DNA from: UBA11704 sp964491805
GTDB taxonomy: Bacteria; Patescibacteriota; Minisyncoccia; Phycocordibacterales; UBA5272
DNA length: 34,454 nucleotides
Assembly (NCBI GenBank): GCA_964491805.1
Contig: CAZBGU010000006.1
Location: forward strand, 1 to 34,454
Reading direction: 5' to 3'
Of the stretch, positions 7,331-13,989 are shown in pieces (the first letter of the stretch is position 1; each line of letters starts with the position of its first letter). The position numbers were made by a program, and so were the translations under genes. The notes under the pieces are model-generated. The model was given only the letters and a program-made list of their open reading frames with translations. It made no database searches and was not told the DNA's origin.

Positions 7331-7336
7331 TATAAT
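7331..7336 (+). promoter_or_regulatory. -10 (TATAAT) of the UbiB-like kinase gene
   Basis: A perfect TATAAT lies 25 nt before the ATG at 7362. No good -35 is visible at the usual distance. The 7149-7330 spacer, divergent with the exporter operon, holds nothing else I can name. Confidence 0.5.
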
Positions 7337-7361
7337 CAATGATATCCTCCATTGCAACTTT

Positions 7362-8681
7362 ATGCGATTTCTAAAAATAAGTTTTGTACTTTCTAAAAAT
7401 CTCGTTTTCCACCCTCTGACAAAAAGAAGAAAAGATAACTTTGGCACAAGGTTGAGATATTCATGTGAAGAACTTGGAATATCTTTTATTAAAATTGGAC
7501 AAATCCTATCAATGAGATATGATTTACTTTCTGAAGAAAACTGTCTTGCGCTACAACAGCTTCTCGATAAAGCAAATAGTATAGAGTTCAAAGAAATAGA
7601 AAAAATTCTAGAAAAAGAATATGGAAGACCACACTCTAAAATCTTCAAAAAAATTTACGAGGACCCTGTTGGTTCTGCTTCAGTGAGCCAGGTTCATAAA
7701 GCGGAGCTCTTCACTGGCGAAACTGTTGCCATAAAAATAAAACGCCCATCTGTCGACAAGCATCTAAAAGCAGACCTTCACACAATGAAGAAAATAACAC
7801 GCATTGGTCTAATCTTTTCAAAAGATCTCCGAGGTTTTCGTGCAATGGAAGTTGTAAAACTCTTCGAAAAATGGATACACCAAGATGTTGATTTCCGTCT
7901 CGAGATAGAAAATATAAAGAAATTCAAAGAACAAGACATGAAAAACAAGAAGAAGCCCGGCAACCTTGTTCATCTAGACGTGTACGAGGAATTGTGTACA
8001 GACAATATCATCGTCATGAACTTCATAGACGGAATTACCGTTAAAAATAAAAATGAAATCCTTGCTAAAAAAAACTATAATATAGAAAAAAGTGTTAGGA
8101 CGTATGTCAACTATGCTGTTCAAAGTTGGTTCAGAACCGATATTAAGCATTTCCTATTTCAAGCTGACCCTCACCTCTCTAATATTATAGCATTACCAAA
8201 TGGTGCAGTTGCTAATATAGATTGCGGCCTTATTCTTAGTTTAACAAAAAAAGAAATGGACACTTGTAAAAATCTTCTTCTTGCTATCTACCTTAAAGAC
8301 TCAAGAACAATCATTAGAATCATTTCGGAAATGGAAAATGGCGACTTCACAGAATATAAAAAGAAGCTAGAAAATGATATTGAAAACTACTTCGAGAAGA
8401 TAGATAACAAGGGTATAGGCTTTTGGTTTTTCGAGTTAACCAAGATGCTTGTAAAGCACAAGATAAAATACCCTTCATACTTAATTACCATTGGTAGAGC
8501 AAACATAATTCTAGATGGACTTGTTGAGCGATACTTTCCAGAGCATACAGCATTGGATATACTCGGCGATCAGTTACGAGAACATGCCATGAAACATATA
8601 CAAACTAAAATGTTTAGTGAACAAAACTTAATGAGAATTGGGCACGCTTTTACACAAAAAATACTAAGGGAAGAGATATAA
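7362..8681 (+). CDS. UbiB/ABC1/ADCK-family atypical kinase
   Basis: A 439-aa protein of the UbiB family, atypical kinases or ATPases usually tied to isoprenoid-quinone metabolism. The family marks are in order: the KxGQ motif KIGQ (44-47), the Ala-rich-type loop GSASVSQVH (104-112), the ATP-binding Lys K125 in VAIKIKRP, E181 in DFRLEIEN, the catalytic loop QADPHLSN (267-274) and the metal-binding loop NIDCG (286-289). The last is normally DFG, so Phe is Cys here, and the Ala-rich loop has more Ser than usual. No predicted C-terminal transmembrane pair is obvious. It stands alone with its own promoter. No quinone genes are in the window, so its substrate is open. Confidence 0.88.
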   Translation: MRFLKISFVLSKNLVFHPLTKRRKDNFGTRLRYSCEELGISFIKIGQILSMRYDLLSEENCLALQQLLDKANSIEFKEIEKILEKEYGRPHSKIFKKIYEDPVGSASVSQVHKAELFTGETVAIKIKRPSVDKHLKADLHTMKKITRIGLIFSKDLRGFRAMEVVKLFEKWIHQDVDFRLEIENIKKFKEQDMKNKKKPGNLVHLDVYEELCTDNIIVMNFIDGITVKNKNEILAKKNYNIEKSVRTYVNYAVQSWFRTDIKHFLFQADPHLSNIIALPNGAVANIDCGLILSLTKKEMDTCKNLLLAIYLKDSRTIIRIISEMENGDFTEYKKKLENDIENYFEKIDNKGIGFWFFELTKMLVKHKIKYPSYLITIGRANIILDGLVERYFPEHTALDILGDQLREHAMKHIQTKMFSEQNLMRIGHAFTQKILREEI

Positions 8682-8756
8682 GTGTACGGAAGACGCTTAG
8701 GGACGCTTGTTGTCGACTATACGAACTCATGCTATCCACTTTTGTTAAAAAAGCAT

Positions 8757-8785
8757 TTGCATATGTAAAGACAACATACTACACT
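8757..8785 (+). promoter_or_regulatory. Possible promoter of the charged helical protein
   Basis: TTGCAT (8757-8762) and TACACT (8780-8785) are 17 bp apart and would start transcription about 28 nt before the ATG at 8820. Both boxes are imperfect. Confidence 0.35.
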
Positions 8786-8819
8786 TAAAATGTGTAACTT
8801 ACTTTAATTTAAAAATTTT

Positions 8820-9152
8820 ATGCAAACTGAAAAAAATCACAAAACAAAAAGTGAATCCAGTGGAGACTCTTCAAAATCTTCTAAGAAGAAACATTCTTCT
8901 AAGGAAACCTTCGATAGAGCAAAGAAGCGAGTAGACGAAAACCTCAAGTCATACTTAGATCTCACTAAAGAAATTATTGACGACAGTCTTGATGTCGCAA
9001 AGGATCTAAGAAATGACTCAAGAAAGACATTAGACGACGCACGAGATACAATGAAAAATCGGGCGGACAAGCACTTTGACCTTGTACGATCATCCATCGA
9101 TGACCTGTTCGAAACAGTGCATGATGTACGAAGTGATTTTTTCAAAGACTAG
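8820..9152 (+). CDS. Small highly charged helical protein
   Basis: The protein is 110 aa with no recognised family. Residues 1-30 are a Ser/Lys-rich disordered tail; residues 30-108 are a continuous charged amphipathic helix with spaced D-D/R-K pairs (KEIIDDSLDVAKDLRND, RKTLDDARDTMKNRAD, LVRSSIDDLFETVHDV). The loose 11-residue periodicity recalls apolipoprotein-, LEA- or YtxH-like helices. No signal peptide is seen. It has its own promoter and a strong terminator. A coiled coil or nucleoid/stress-linked role is possible, but that is only inference. Confidence 0.75.
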   Translation: MQTEKNHKTKSESSGDSSKSSKKKHSSKETFDRAKKRVDENLKSYLDLTKEIIDDSLDVAKDLRNDSRKTLDDARDTMKNRADKHFDLVRSSIDDLFETVHDVRSDFFKD

Positions 9153-9181
9153 TCATTTATTGCAAATTTCTCATTCTTTTC

Positions 9182-9220
9182 AAAAATAGACCATAATAAA
9201 GTCGGTCTATTTTTGTTTTT
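9182..9220 (+). terminator. Terminator after the charged helical protein
   Basis: The stem AAAAATAGACC/GGTCTATTTTT (9182-9192/9204-9214) is followed by GTTTTT. Confidence 0.9.
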
Positions 9221-9319
9221 CCGTTAAGATACCGGCAATAAGGGTCATGTTTATTTTATTACAAATACATGCTTTACTAGAAATGGGCTCCAACGGAGAT
9301 CAAAACCAAAGAGGAAGTC

Positions 9320-10006
9320 ATGACACAATACCTATCTCTACGAAGAGAGAAGTCTGGGGTCGTGACCCTGGGCATTGTACAACCTAAGGACATTGAAAGC
9401 GTCCGTTCATCAACGAAGACCATTCGGTTAGGTGCCGAGAATGGTGCATACGGGAAGAGGCTACCAGAGGTAAATTTCACTTTTGAGTTATGCCTACTCC
9501 GTGAAAATCGAGTTGTGGGATGCTTTGGCGCCATTGTTTCTGACGGGGTAATAGCTCCCGTAGAAGACGACTTCCCAGGAAGCCTTACCTTGATTCGGGA
9601 ACGCTATTCTTGTACCACAATCGCCTACTACGGGAGACTGGTCATACCGAACAACCAGCAAAGCTTCAGAGAGATAGCAATGGTGGCCGCAGGAGCACTC
9701 AACCTAACCGCAAAGCTTCAAGCTAAGGCGGCAGTCGTAATCATCAATCCGAGGCACGAAAGACCATACAAGCGCTTCGGGTTCGAAACGATAGCGGAAA
9801 AAGACAGCATAACTGGTGTTGGACTACCAGGAACACTCATGGTCCTCCCAGTATCAGAAGGTAGCAGCAGGAAAGCTCCACCAGTAACCTTCGAGAGGCA
9901 GCATAATGTCGAAACTCATCATGAAATTAACCCTACTCCTTCTGCTTGGATGGCTTTGGAAGGAAGGGGAAGCGTACCTGGTGAAGAACCCACTGAACAC
10001 CCATGA
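9320..10006 (+). CDS. GNAT-fold acyltransferase-like protein (FeeM-like)
   Basis: A 228-aa protein whose pattern recalls the N-acyl amino acid synthase (FeeM-like) branch of the GNAT fold: FELCLLRENRVVGCFGAIV as the central strands, YYGRLVIPNNQQSFREIAMVAAGALNLTAK for the acyl-CoA/ACP-binding strand-helix, and VVIINPRHERPYKRFGFETIAE, like the conserved HP-x-FY-x-x-xGF motif. The family is a tentative call. A strong SD (AGAGGA) precedes the ATG. The last 34 codons overlap the next gene in another frame and look unstructured. The gene appears richer in GC than its neighbours and lies between two terminators, suggesting an acquired cassette. Confidence 0.65.
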   Translation: MTQYLSLRREKSGVVTLGIVQPKDIESVRSSTKTIRLGAENGAYGKRLPEVNFTFELCLLRENRVVGCFGAIVSDGVIAPVEDDFPGSLTLIRERYSCTTIAYYGRLVIPNNQQSFREIAMVAAGALNLTAKLQAKAAVVIINPRHERPYKRFGFETIAEKDSITGVGLPGTLMVLPVSEGSSRKAPPVTFERQHNVETHHEINPTPSAWMALEGRGSVPGEEPTEHP

Positions 10007-10115
10007 GGTGATCATCTTCATCTTTGTGCTGATCGTTTACCTTGCGACGTTCAGCTTCATAATCTATTTCTTCATATCTGATGCATGGAAACAGCTGCGA
10101 AGCTTGTTTCAATAG
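9906..10115 (+). CDS. Small two-helix membrane protein
   Basis: A 69-aa protein with two hydrophobic helices (LIMKLTLLLLLGWLW, then VIIFIFVLIVYLATFSFIIYFFI) and a basic C-terminal tail. The start has GAGAGG 7 nt upstream. It overlaps the 3' end of the GNAT-like gene by 101 nt in a different frame, which suggests coupled translation. No family is recognised. A terminator follows at 10141. It could be a partner or anchor of the upstream enzyme. Confidence 0.55.
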   Translation: MSKLIMKLTLLLLLGWLWKEGEAYLVKNPLNTHEVIIFIFVLIVYLATFSFIIYFFISDAWKQLRSLFQ

Positions 10116-10140
10116 TGCGTGGATGAGGAGAAGTAGGACC

Positions 10141-10167
10141 AAGGCCCGCCTGTTGGCGGGCCTTTGT
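10141..10167. terminator. Bidirectional terminator between convergent genes
   Basis: AAGGCCCGCC pairs with GGCGGGCCTT around the loop TGTT, with a T-run on either strand. It ends both the plus-strand GNAT-like pair and the minus-strand SLOG gene. A near-identical GGCCCGCC hairpin occurs at 16548-16577. Confidence 0.85.
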
Positions 10168-10195
10168 AATTTCGTTAAATCATGCAAACAAAAAC

Positions 10196-10771
10196 CTAAA
10201 GTCTCATTTCCCTTTCTCCGTTTGTCTCCTGTTTCTTTACAAGTTCAATCAACTTTTCGACCATCTTCTTAGGGTCTTTTTCAAAAACAACATTCGGATT
10301 TGTTCTGTTGCTATTTTTTATAATATTTCGTATAACTTCGTCGGTTGCCCACTCTCCTTCTAAGACACCAAGAGGCATATTTGCCTCCCAGGCAACCGTA
10401 AATTCATGAATGGTACCAATACGGCCACAGCCTATAACAACAGCATCTGAAGATCGAATTAACATGAGGTCACGGCCAGGAAAACCGAATCCTGTATAAA
10501 CAACCGCGTCCATTGCCTTAAGTGGAAGCCGGTACACCTCGAGGTGTTCCTTCTTGCTCGCTGCTGGAGAGAGCCCGAAAGAAAAACCTCCTGCTTCCTT
10601 TGCTCCTTCTGCGGCATACATCGGGAAGCCGCTCGTCGCTCCAGTGATAATCTGTGCCCCCTGTCGAGCAATCTCACGACCAAGCTCTTTTGCAACAGGT
10701 ATAACCGAAGGTCCGCAATGCGCTATTTCAGCTGCTCCTGATACACTGATTGTAATTCGTTCTAATTTCAT
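10196..10771 (-). CDS. SLOG/LOG-like Rossmann-fold protein (TIGR00725-like)
   Basis: A 191-aa protein with the SLOG layout: an N-terminal ITISVSGAAE strand-loop, IITGATSGFPMYAAEGAKEAGG for the second nucleotide-binding element, and PGRDLMLIRSSDAVVIGCGRIGTIHEFTVAWE (residues 98-129), the counterpart of the PGGxGTxxE motif of LOG phosphoribohydrolases. Here the first Gly-rich part reads GCGRIGTIHE, as in the TIGR00725/LDcluster4 branch. SLOG proteins bind or cleave nucleotides; the substrate here is unknown. A TATACT 6 nt before the ATG suggests a leaderless mRNA. Confidence 0.8.
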   Translation of the reverse strand: MKLERITISVSGAAEIAHCGPSVIPVAKELGREIARQGAQIITGATSGFPMYAAEGAKEAGGFSFGLSPAASKKEHLEVYRLPLKAMDAVVYTGFGFPGRDLMLIRSSDAVVIGCGRIGTIHEFTVAWEANMPLGVLEGEWATDEVIRNIIKNSNRTNPNVVFEKDPKKMVEKLIELVKKQETNGEREMRL

Positions 10772-10777
10772 TGTATC

Positions 10778-10783
10778 AGTATA
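10778..10783 (-). promoter_or_regulatory. -10 (TATACT) of the SLOG gene
   Basis: The hexamer ends 6 nt before the ATG, so transcription would begin at or next to the start codon. Confidence 0.45.
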
Positions 10784-10821
10784 TAGCTAATAGTAGATAG
10801 CTGGTAGTGGAGAACGGTAGC

Positions 10822-10871
10822 GTGGTGCGTAGAAGAAAAACCCCTTACGAGGTTTTTCTTCTACGCACCAC
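10822..10871 (-). terminator. 21-bp perfect hairpin after the beta-CASP gene
   Basis: Positions 10822-10842 and 10851-10871 are exact inverted repeats with an 8-nt loop. The core AAAAACC/GGTTTTT gives an internal T-run, and the hairpin starts 11 nt past the stop of the gene at 10882. No further T-tract follows the outer arm. Confidence 0.75.
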
Positions 10872-10881
10872 TTACTGCACA

Positions 10882-12255
10882 CTAGTCAAGCTCCACCACA
10901 TCCCCTTTCTCCGGAACCTGCACAGGTAAGCCATACACTTCGTGAATCTTTTGACCAAGAAAGTAGGTACTCTTTGGTTCACCAAGCACAACAAAAACTT
11001 TCTTTAATGTTTCCTTTGTGGAATCAATAAACTCAACCAGATGATCCGAATCTTTATGAGCAGAGAAGCCATGAATGTTAACCACTCTAGCCCGCAATGG
11101 AACCGGGTTACCGTGTATAAAAACTTCCTTCTCTCCATCAACAATATGTCTTCCAACTGTATTCACAGCCTGATACCCAACAATAATAATAGTGCTATTT
11201 TGGTCTGGGAGGTACTTTGCTTCGTGATGAAGAATACGACCTCCGTTACTCATACCACTTCCTGCGATAATCACTTTAGGGCGGTGATCATTATTGATAG
11301 CCTTACTCTCATCTGGTGATGGTGTAAGGACAAGACCATTAAATGCAAAAATATCATCCCCGCTCTTTATAATCTTCTCAGTATTCTCGTTGAACCAACT
11401 TTCAAACTTTTTATACACTTTTGTTATATTGATTCCAAGTGGTGAGTTAAGATATACAGGAATTTCTGGAATCTGTTTACTCTCAACAAGTTCATTAAAT
11501 GCCATAAGGAGCTCTTGTGTTCGTTCGATAGAAAATGCAGGAATAAGTACGGTTCCTCCCTTTTTTATTGTTGTGGTAACTGCCTCCTTAAATATCTCAA
11601 TACGCTTATCCTTATCCTTATGGTTTCTGTCACCATACACACTCTCCATAACCAGATAATCTATACCCTTAAGCGGTGTTGTATCCTTCATAAGAGGTGA
11701 AGGAGTATTGCCAAGGTCACCAGTAAAAGCCAACTTCTTACCTTTGTATTCAATTTCAATAATCGAGCTTCCAAGAATATGACCAGCATCGTGCAGTGTA
11801 ATTGTTGCGTCCCCATCATTAGTAGCAAAGAGATACGGTGTCTCATATGCAATTGTTGTATCCCAAAGATGCATACTCTCGAGAACATCCTTCTCTTCAT
11901 ACAACGATTCTTCTCCATCATGCTGCGCCTCCTTGGCAAGAAGACTCATTGAGTCGAGCATGATGAGCTCTGCCATCTCTCGAGTTGGATCAGTGCTTAC
12001 GATATGACTTTTGAAACCATCACGAACAAGCTTTGGTATCCTTCCGACATGGTCGAGGTGAGCATGGGTCACAAAAAGTGCATCAATGGTAGAAGGGTCA
12101 TACGAAAAACTTTCTCGATTAATCGGTGCAGAAAACTTCTCCCCCTGAACAAGACCGCAATCAATGAGAACTTTTTTACCGCCGAACTCGACCAAAAAAT
12201 TTGAACCCGTCGGCATCTGTGCACCGCCTGCAAAAGTTATACGAAATGTCGACAT
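10882..12255 (-). CDS. MBL-fold beta-CASP RNA-processing nuclease (CPSF/YSH1-like)
   Basis: A 457-aa metallo-beta-lactamase plus beta-CASP protein. The zinc ligands lie in HAHLDH (64-69), the DAGHILGSS loop, TGDLG and the final HGFSAH. The beta-CASP part has IPAFSIERTQE and the SGMSNGGRILHH motif. Order and length fit the YSH1/CPSF73-like group of endo-/exoribonucleases rather than RNase J, which is longer. It probably takes part in RNA maturation or decay. No KH or C-terminal extension is present. There is no SD sequence; the leader is AT-rich with an ACTATTTTT run directly before ATG. Confidence 0.9.
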   Translation of the reverse strand: MSTFRITFAGGAQMPTGSNFLVEFGGKKVLIDCGLVQGEKFSAPINRESFSYDPSTIDALFVTHAHLDHVGRIPKLVRDGFKSHIVSTDPTREMAELIMLDSMSLLAKEAQHDGEESLYEEKDVLESMHLWDTTIAYETPYLFATNDGDATITLHDAGHILGSSIIEIEYKGKKLAFTGDLGNTPSPLMKDTTPLKGIDYLVMESVYGDRNHKDKDKRIEIFKEAVTTTIKKGGTVLIPAFSIERTQELLMAFNELVESKQIPEIPVYLNSPLGINITKVYKKFESWFNENTEKIIKSGDDIFAFNGLVLTPSPDESKAINNDHRPKVIIAGSGMSNGGRILHHEAKYLPDQNSTIIIVGYQAVNTVGRHIVDGEKEVFIHGNPVPLRARVVNIHGFSAHKDSDHLVEFIDSTKETLKKVFVVLGEPKSTYFLGQKIHEVYGLPVQVPEKGDVVELD

Positions 12256-12307
12256 ACAAAAATAGTTTTAAAAATTAAAGTTAAATAATACAACCCATAG
12301 TATACAT

Positions 12308-12667
12308 TTATTTTTTGAGAAAATAGTATGCAACTGAGGCCCCTATTGCTCCGTTGAAGATATCATCAAGAGTATCACCCCACCCTCCCCATGAAGTATT
12401 CCGGACTATGTCGTGCATAAGCTCGTACAACTCCCAGCCAATAGCAATGATGAGATAGAGTACCAATATGGACAAAAGTGAGATTTTTTTGTTGTTGTAG
12501 TAATACGATATCGACATACATAACGAAGCTACCCCAAAACCACCCAATACATGCATTGGAATATCAAGCCACCATAATTCAAAATATAAATTAGTAGGCT
12601 CAAAAACAAAAACTGAAAGAGACAGAAGAGCGGCAAGGTATATACCTGAGATAACTATTGACTTCAT
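12308..12667 (-). CDS. Small integral membrane protein (YjdF/VanZ-like)
   Basis: A 119-aa protein with four predicted membrane helices. Motifs DIPMHVLGGFGVA and GWELYELMHD...DTLDDIFNGAIGA resemble the pattern shared by the DUF2238 (YjdF) and VanZ-like families, where polar residues sit within helices. The start MKSIVISG was chosen because an extended -10, TGGTATACT, lies 6 nt before it, which argues against the longer ORF from 12712. Its function is unknown. Confidence 0.65.
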   Translation of the reverse strand: MKSIVISGIYLAALLSLSVFVFEPTNLYFELWWLDIPMHVLGGFGVASLCMSISYYYNNKKISLLSILVLYLIIAIGWELYELMHDIVRNTSWGGWGDTLDDIFNGAIGASVAYYFLKK

Positions 12668-12673
12668 ATAAAA

Positions 12674-12682
12674 AGTATACCA
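12674..12682 (-). promoter_or_regulatory. Extended -10 (TGGTATACT) of the YjdF/VanZ-like gene
   Basis: The hexamer TATACT (12674-12679) with an upstream TGG ends 6 nt before the ATG, implying a leaderless transcript. Confidence 0.5.
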
Positions 12683-12768
12683 TGACGTAACACCCACAAC
12701 CTTATAGACCATATGTCAGTATCATCTAAGTGGTCTCAGACCTAAAGCACAACAAACCAACACTTACA

Positions 12769-12802
12769 ACGAGAAAATCCGCCTGAAGGCGGATTTTCTC
12801 GT
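12769..12802 (-). terminator. Terminator of structured RNA gene 1
   Basis: A perfect 15-bp stem (12769-12783/12788-12802) with loop TGAA on the plus strand. The minus-strand 3' arm contains GGATTTTCTCGT. It directly abuts the closing stem of the RNA. Confidence 0.85.
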
Positions 12803-12928
12803 AGGGTGATAGGACATCTTCCTGATGTTTTACGTCAGGTGGGCAGGAAACGAATAGGACCACGGTCCAGTTCTCAATATTCCTTAGCCCGAAAGATGAT
12901 TATCCAGAAAAATACCTACACACCCTGT
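12769..12928 (-). ncRNA. Structured RNA gene 1 (unknown family)
   Basis: A complete transcription unit without an ORF. A near-consensus promoter lies at 12933-12960 and the expected 5' end is at about 12926-12928. The first bases AGGGUG (12926-12921) pair with CACCCU (12808-12803), directly before the terminator. Inside are GGA-(UAAU)-CAUCUUUC with GGAAGAUG-UCC (12891-12905 / 12812-12822), GGGC-(UA)-AGGAA with UUCCU-GCCC (12890-12882 / 12841-12849), and an apical GGAC/GUCC hairpin (12857-12868). A side hairpin CCUGA/UCAGG lies on the 3' strand. A rod with a 3'-side hairpin resembles 6S RNA, but about 124 nt is short for it. It lacks the SRP Alu/domain IV motif GGAAGCAGCC. Confidence 0.7.
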
Positions 12929-12932
12929 ACAC

Positions 12933-12960
12933 AGTATAGTCTTGCTATAAAAAAAGTCAA
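12933..12960 (-). promoter_or_regulatory. Promoter of structured RNA gene 1
   Basis: TTGACT (12955-12960) and TATACT (12933-12938) are 16 bp apart, one of the two best promoters in the window. No ORF begins downstream of it. Confidence 0.8.
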
Positions 12961-13022
12961 AACACAATCACCACAGCACCCCCCAAAAAAGTTAAAAACG
13001 TAATGAACAAAAATTCTCAAAC

Positions 13023-13643
13023 CTAAACACCTTCCGTCAGGACTTCCTCAGGCTTTGTATCTTGTAATGACTCGTAAAACTTTGCAAATGTAATCATACA
13101 ATATGGTTCAAGCCAGATGTACCCAATACCAAGAGTAAGCATTGCTACTATACCCCATCCAATAAATGACATTGTAAGCAGAAAAAATCTCCACTTATTC
13201 CCATTCATTAATCTTTTGCTTTCTTCAATAGCATCAAGTGCTCCTATATCTTTTTTATCTGCCAAAATAAAGAATGTCTGTGAATATGAGTATGCTGCTA
13301 TTATTCCAGGAATGATAAGGAGCAACGTCCACAAAACTGTTCTAAGCGTGATGACTAAGTACGCTAAAAATATAGTCCAGAACCTATCAGAAAAACCTTC
13401 GAACAAAGTCTCGAATGAGACTGACCCACCCCTTGCAACACGCAACATAACAACGCAGTAACCATAACCGATAATTGGCGAAAGAATGATTGGCAGAATA
13501 GCAATATATGTACCTGTCATTTGTATACATATCGTCAACACAAATAATAACAATGTTGCTTCTGCTGCAAATATCCATTTGCCCGCAAGTGCTTTTCTGG
13601 CATCTGCTCTATATAACGAAAGCTTTGTATGTTTAGTTGTCAT
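13023..13643 (-). CDS. DUF975-family integral membrane protein
   Basis: A 206-aa protein with about five membrane helices. The DUF975-like pattern is seen in LLLIIPGIIAAYSYSQTFFILADKK followed by GALDAIEESKRLMNGNKWRFFLLTMSFIGW and a last helix IVAMLTLGIGYIWLEPY. The family role is unknown. TATACT 7 nt before the ATG suggests a leaderless mRNA. The gene sits between two structured RNA genes on the same strand. Confidence 0.8.
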   Translation of the reverse strand: MTTKHTKLSLYRADARKALAGKWIFAAEATLLLFVLTICIQMTGTYIAILPIILSPIIGYGYCVVMLRVARGGSVSFETLFEGFSDRFWTIFLAYLVITLRTVLWTLLLIIPGIIAAYSYSQTFFILADKKDIGALDAIEESKRLMNGNKWRFFLLTMSFIGWGIVAMLTLGIGYIWLEPYCMITFAKFYESLQDTKPEEVLTEGV

Positions 13644-13650
13644 ATAAATA

Positions 13651-13656
13651 AGTATA
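13651..13656 (-). promoter_or_regulatory. -10 (TATACT) of the DUF975 gene
   Basis: It ends 7 nt before the ATG at 13643 and begins 9 nt past the terminator hairpin of structured RNA gene 2. Confidence 0.5.
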
Positions 13657-13665
13657 ACAGGAAAA

Positions 13666-13700
13666 GAAAATACTCAAGCGGCACCCGCTTGAGTATTTTC
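13666..13700 (-). terminator. Terminator of structured RNA gene 2
   Basis: A perfect 16-bp stem (13666-13681/13685-13700) with a 3-nt loop. The minus-strand 3' arm ends in GAGTATTTTCC. Confidence 0.85.
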
Positions 13701-13831
13701 CATAGTGGAGGTGCGTATCACTCCGAACATAACGCCAATGATATGAGTAAGACTACCGTCACGAACGACTATGGCTCGTCTCACGTCACTGAAAGCTTCT
13801 TGTTACATCTGGTTTCTAGGCACCTATGGTT
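13666..13831 (-). ncRNA. Structured RNA gene 2 (possible 6S-like RNA)
   Basis: No ORF fits, but the minus-strand RNA folds end to end. CCAUAG (13829-13824) pairs with CUAUGG (13705-13700), then GUGC (13823-13820) with GCAC (13714-13711). A bubble of about 13-14 nt on each strand follows, then GUAAC/GUUAU (13806-13802 / 13733-13729), GC/GC, CAGU/AUUG (13791-13788 / 13739-13736), GUGAGAC/GUCUUAC (13784-13778 / 13753-13747) and an apical GCC..GUC/GAC..GGU hairpin. A terminator abuts the closing stem. Closing stem, central bubble and long terminal stem is the 6S RNA plan, but about 130 nt is short and I see no diagnostic sequence. The promoter is unclear: CATACT (13832-13837) and TATATT (about 13850) are candidates. 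Confidence 0.6.
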
Positions 13832-13939
13832 AGTATGTTCCTCACAAAAAAATATAGCAAGTTTTGTAAAGAACTCTTCCGGTGGATTGTGTGGATAAGT
13901 AATAAAAATCCTTACAATACTTTACTCTACTCATAAAAT

Positions 13940-13970
13940 GAAAAGGCGGCCATTTTGTGGTCGTCTTTTC
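13940..13970 (-). terminator. Hairpin after ndk
   Basis: GAAAAGGCGGCC and GGTCGTCTTTTC (13940-13951/13959-13970) pair around a 7-nt loop, with two A-C mismatches on the minus strand and a following ATTTTAT. It lies 20 nt past the ndk stop. Confidence 0.6.
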
Positions 13971-13989
13971 CTTGCATTAAAGCTCGAAA

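Noticed and set aside
9221..10171. Integron gene cassette with attC sites
   Set aside because: GTTAA-containing strings occur near both edges of the GNAT-like pair, but they do not both fit GTTRRRY and no attC-type imperfect palindrome is present; the other ORFans lack them too.
12769..12928. SRP RNA (4.5S) as the identity of structured RNA gene 1
   Set aside because: The conserved domain IV bulge sequence and GNRA-type tip of SRP RNA are not found in the fold.
12806..13003. Plus-strand ORF of 65 codons
   Set aside because: It lies antisense to structured RNA gene 1 and its promoter; no SD and no protein-like pattern.
13629..13898. Plus-strand ORF of 89 codons
   Set aside because: It crosses a perfect terminator hairpin and structured RNA gene 2, and has no SD.
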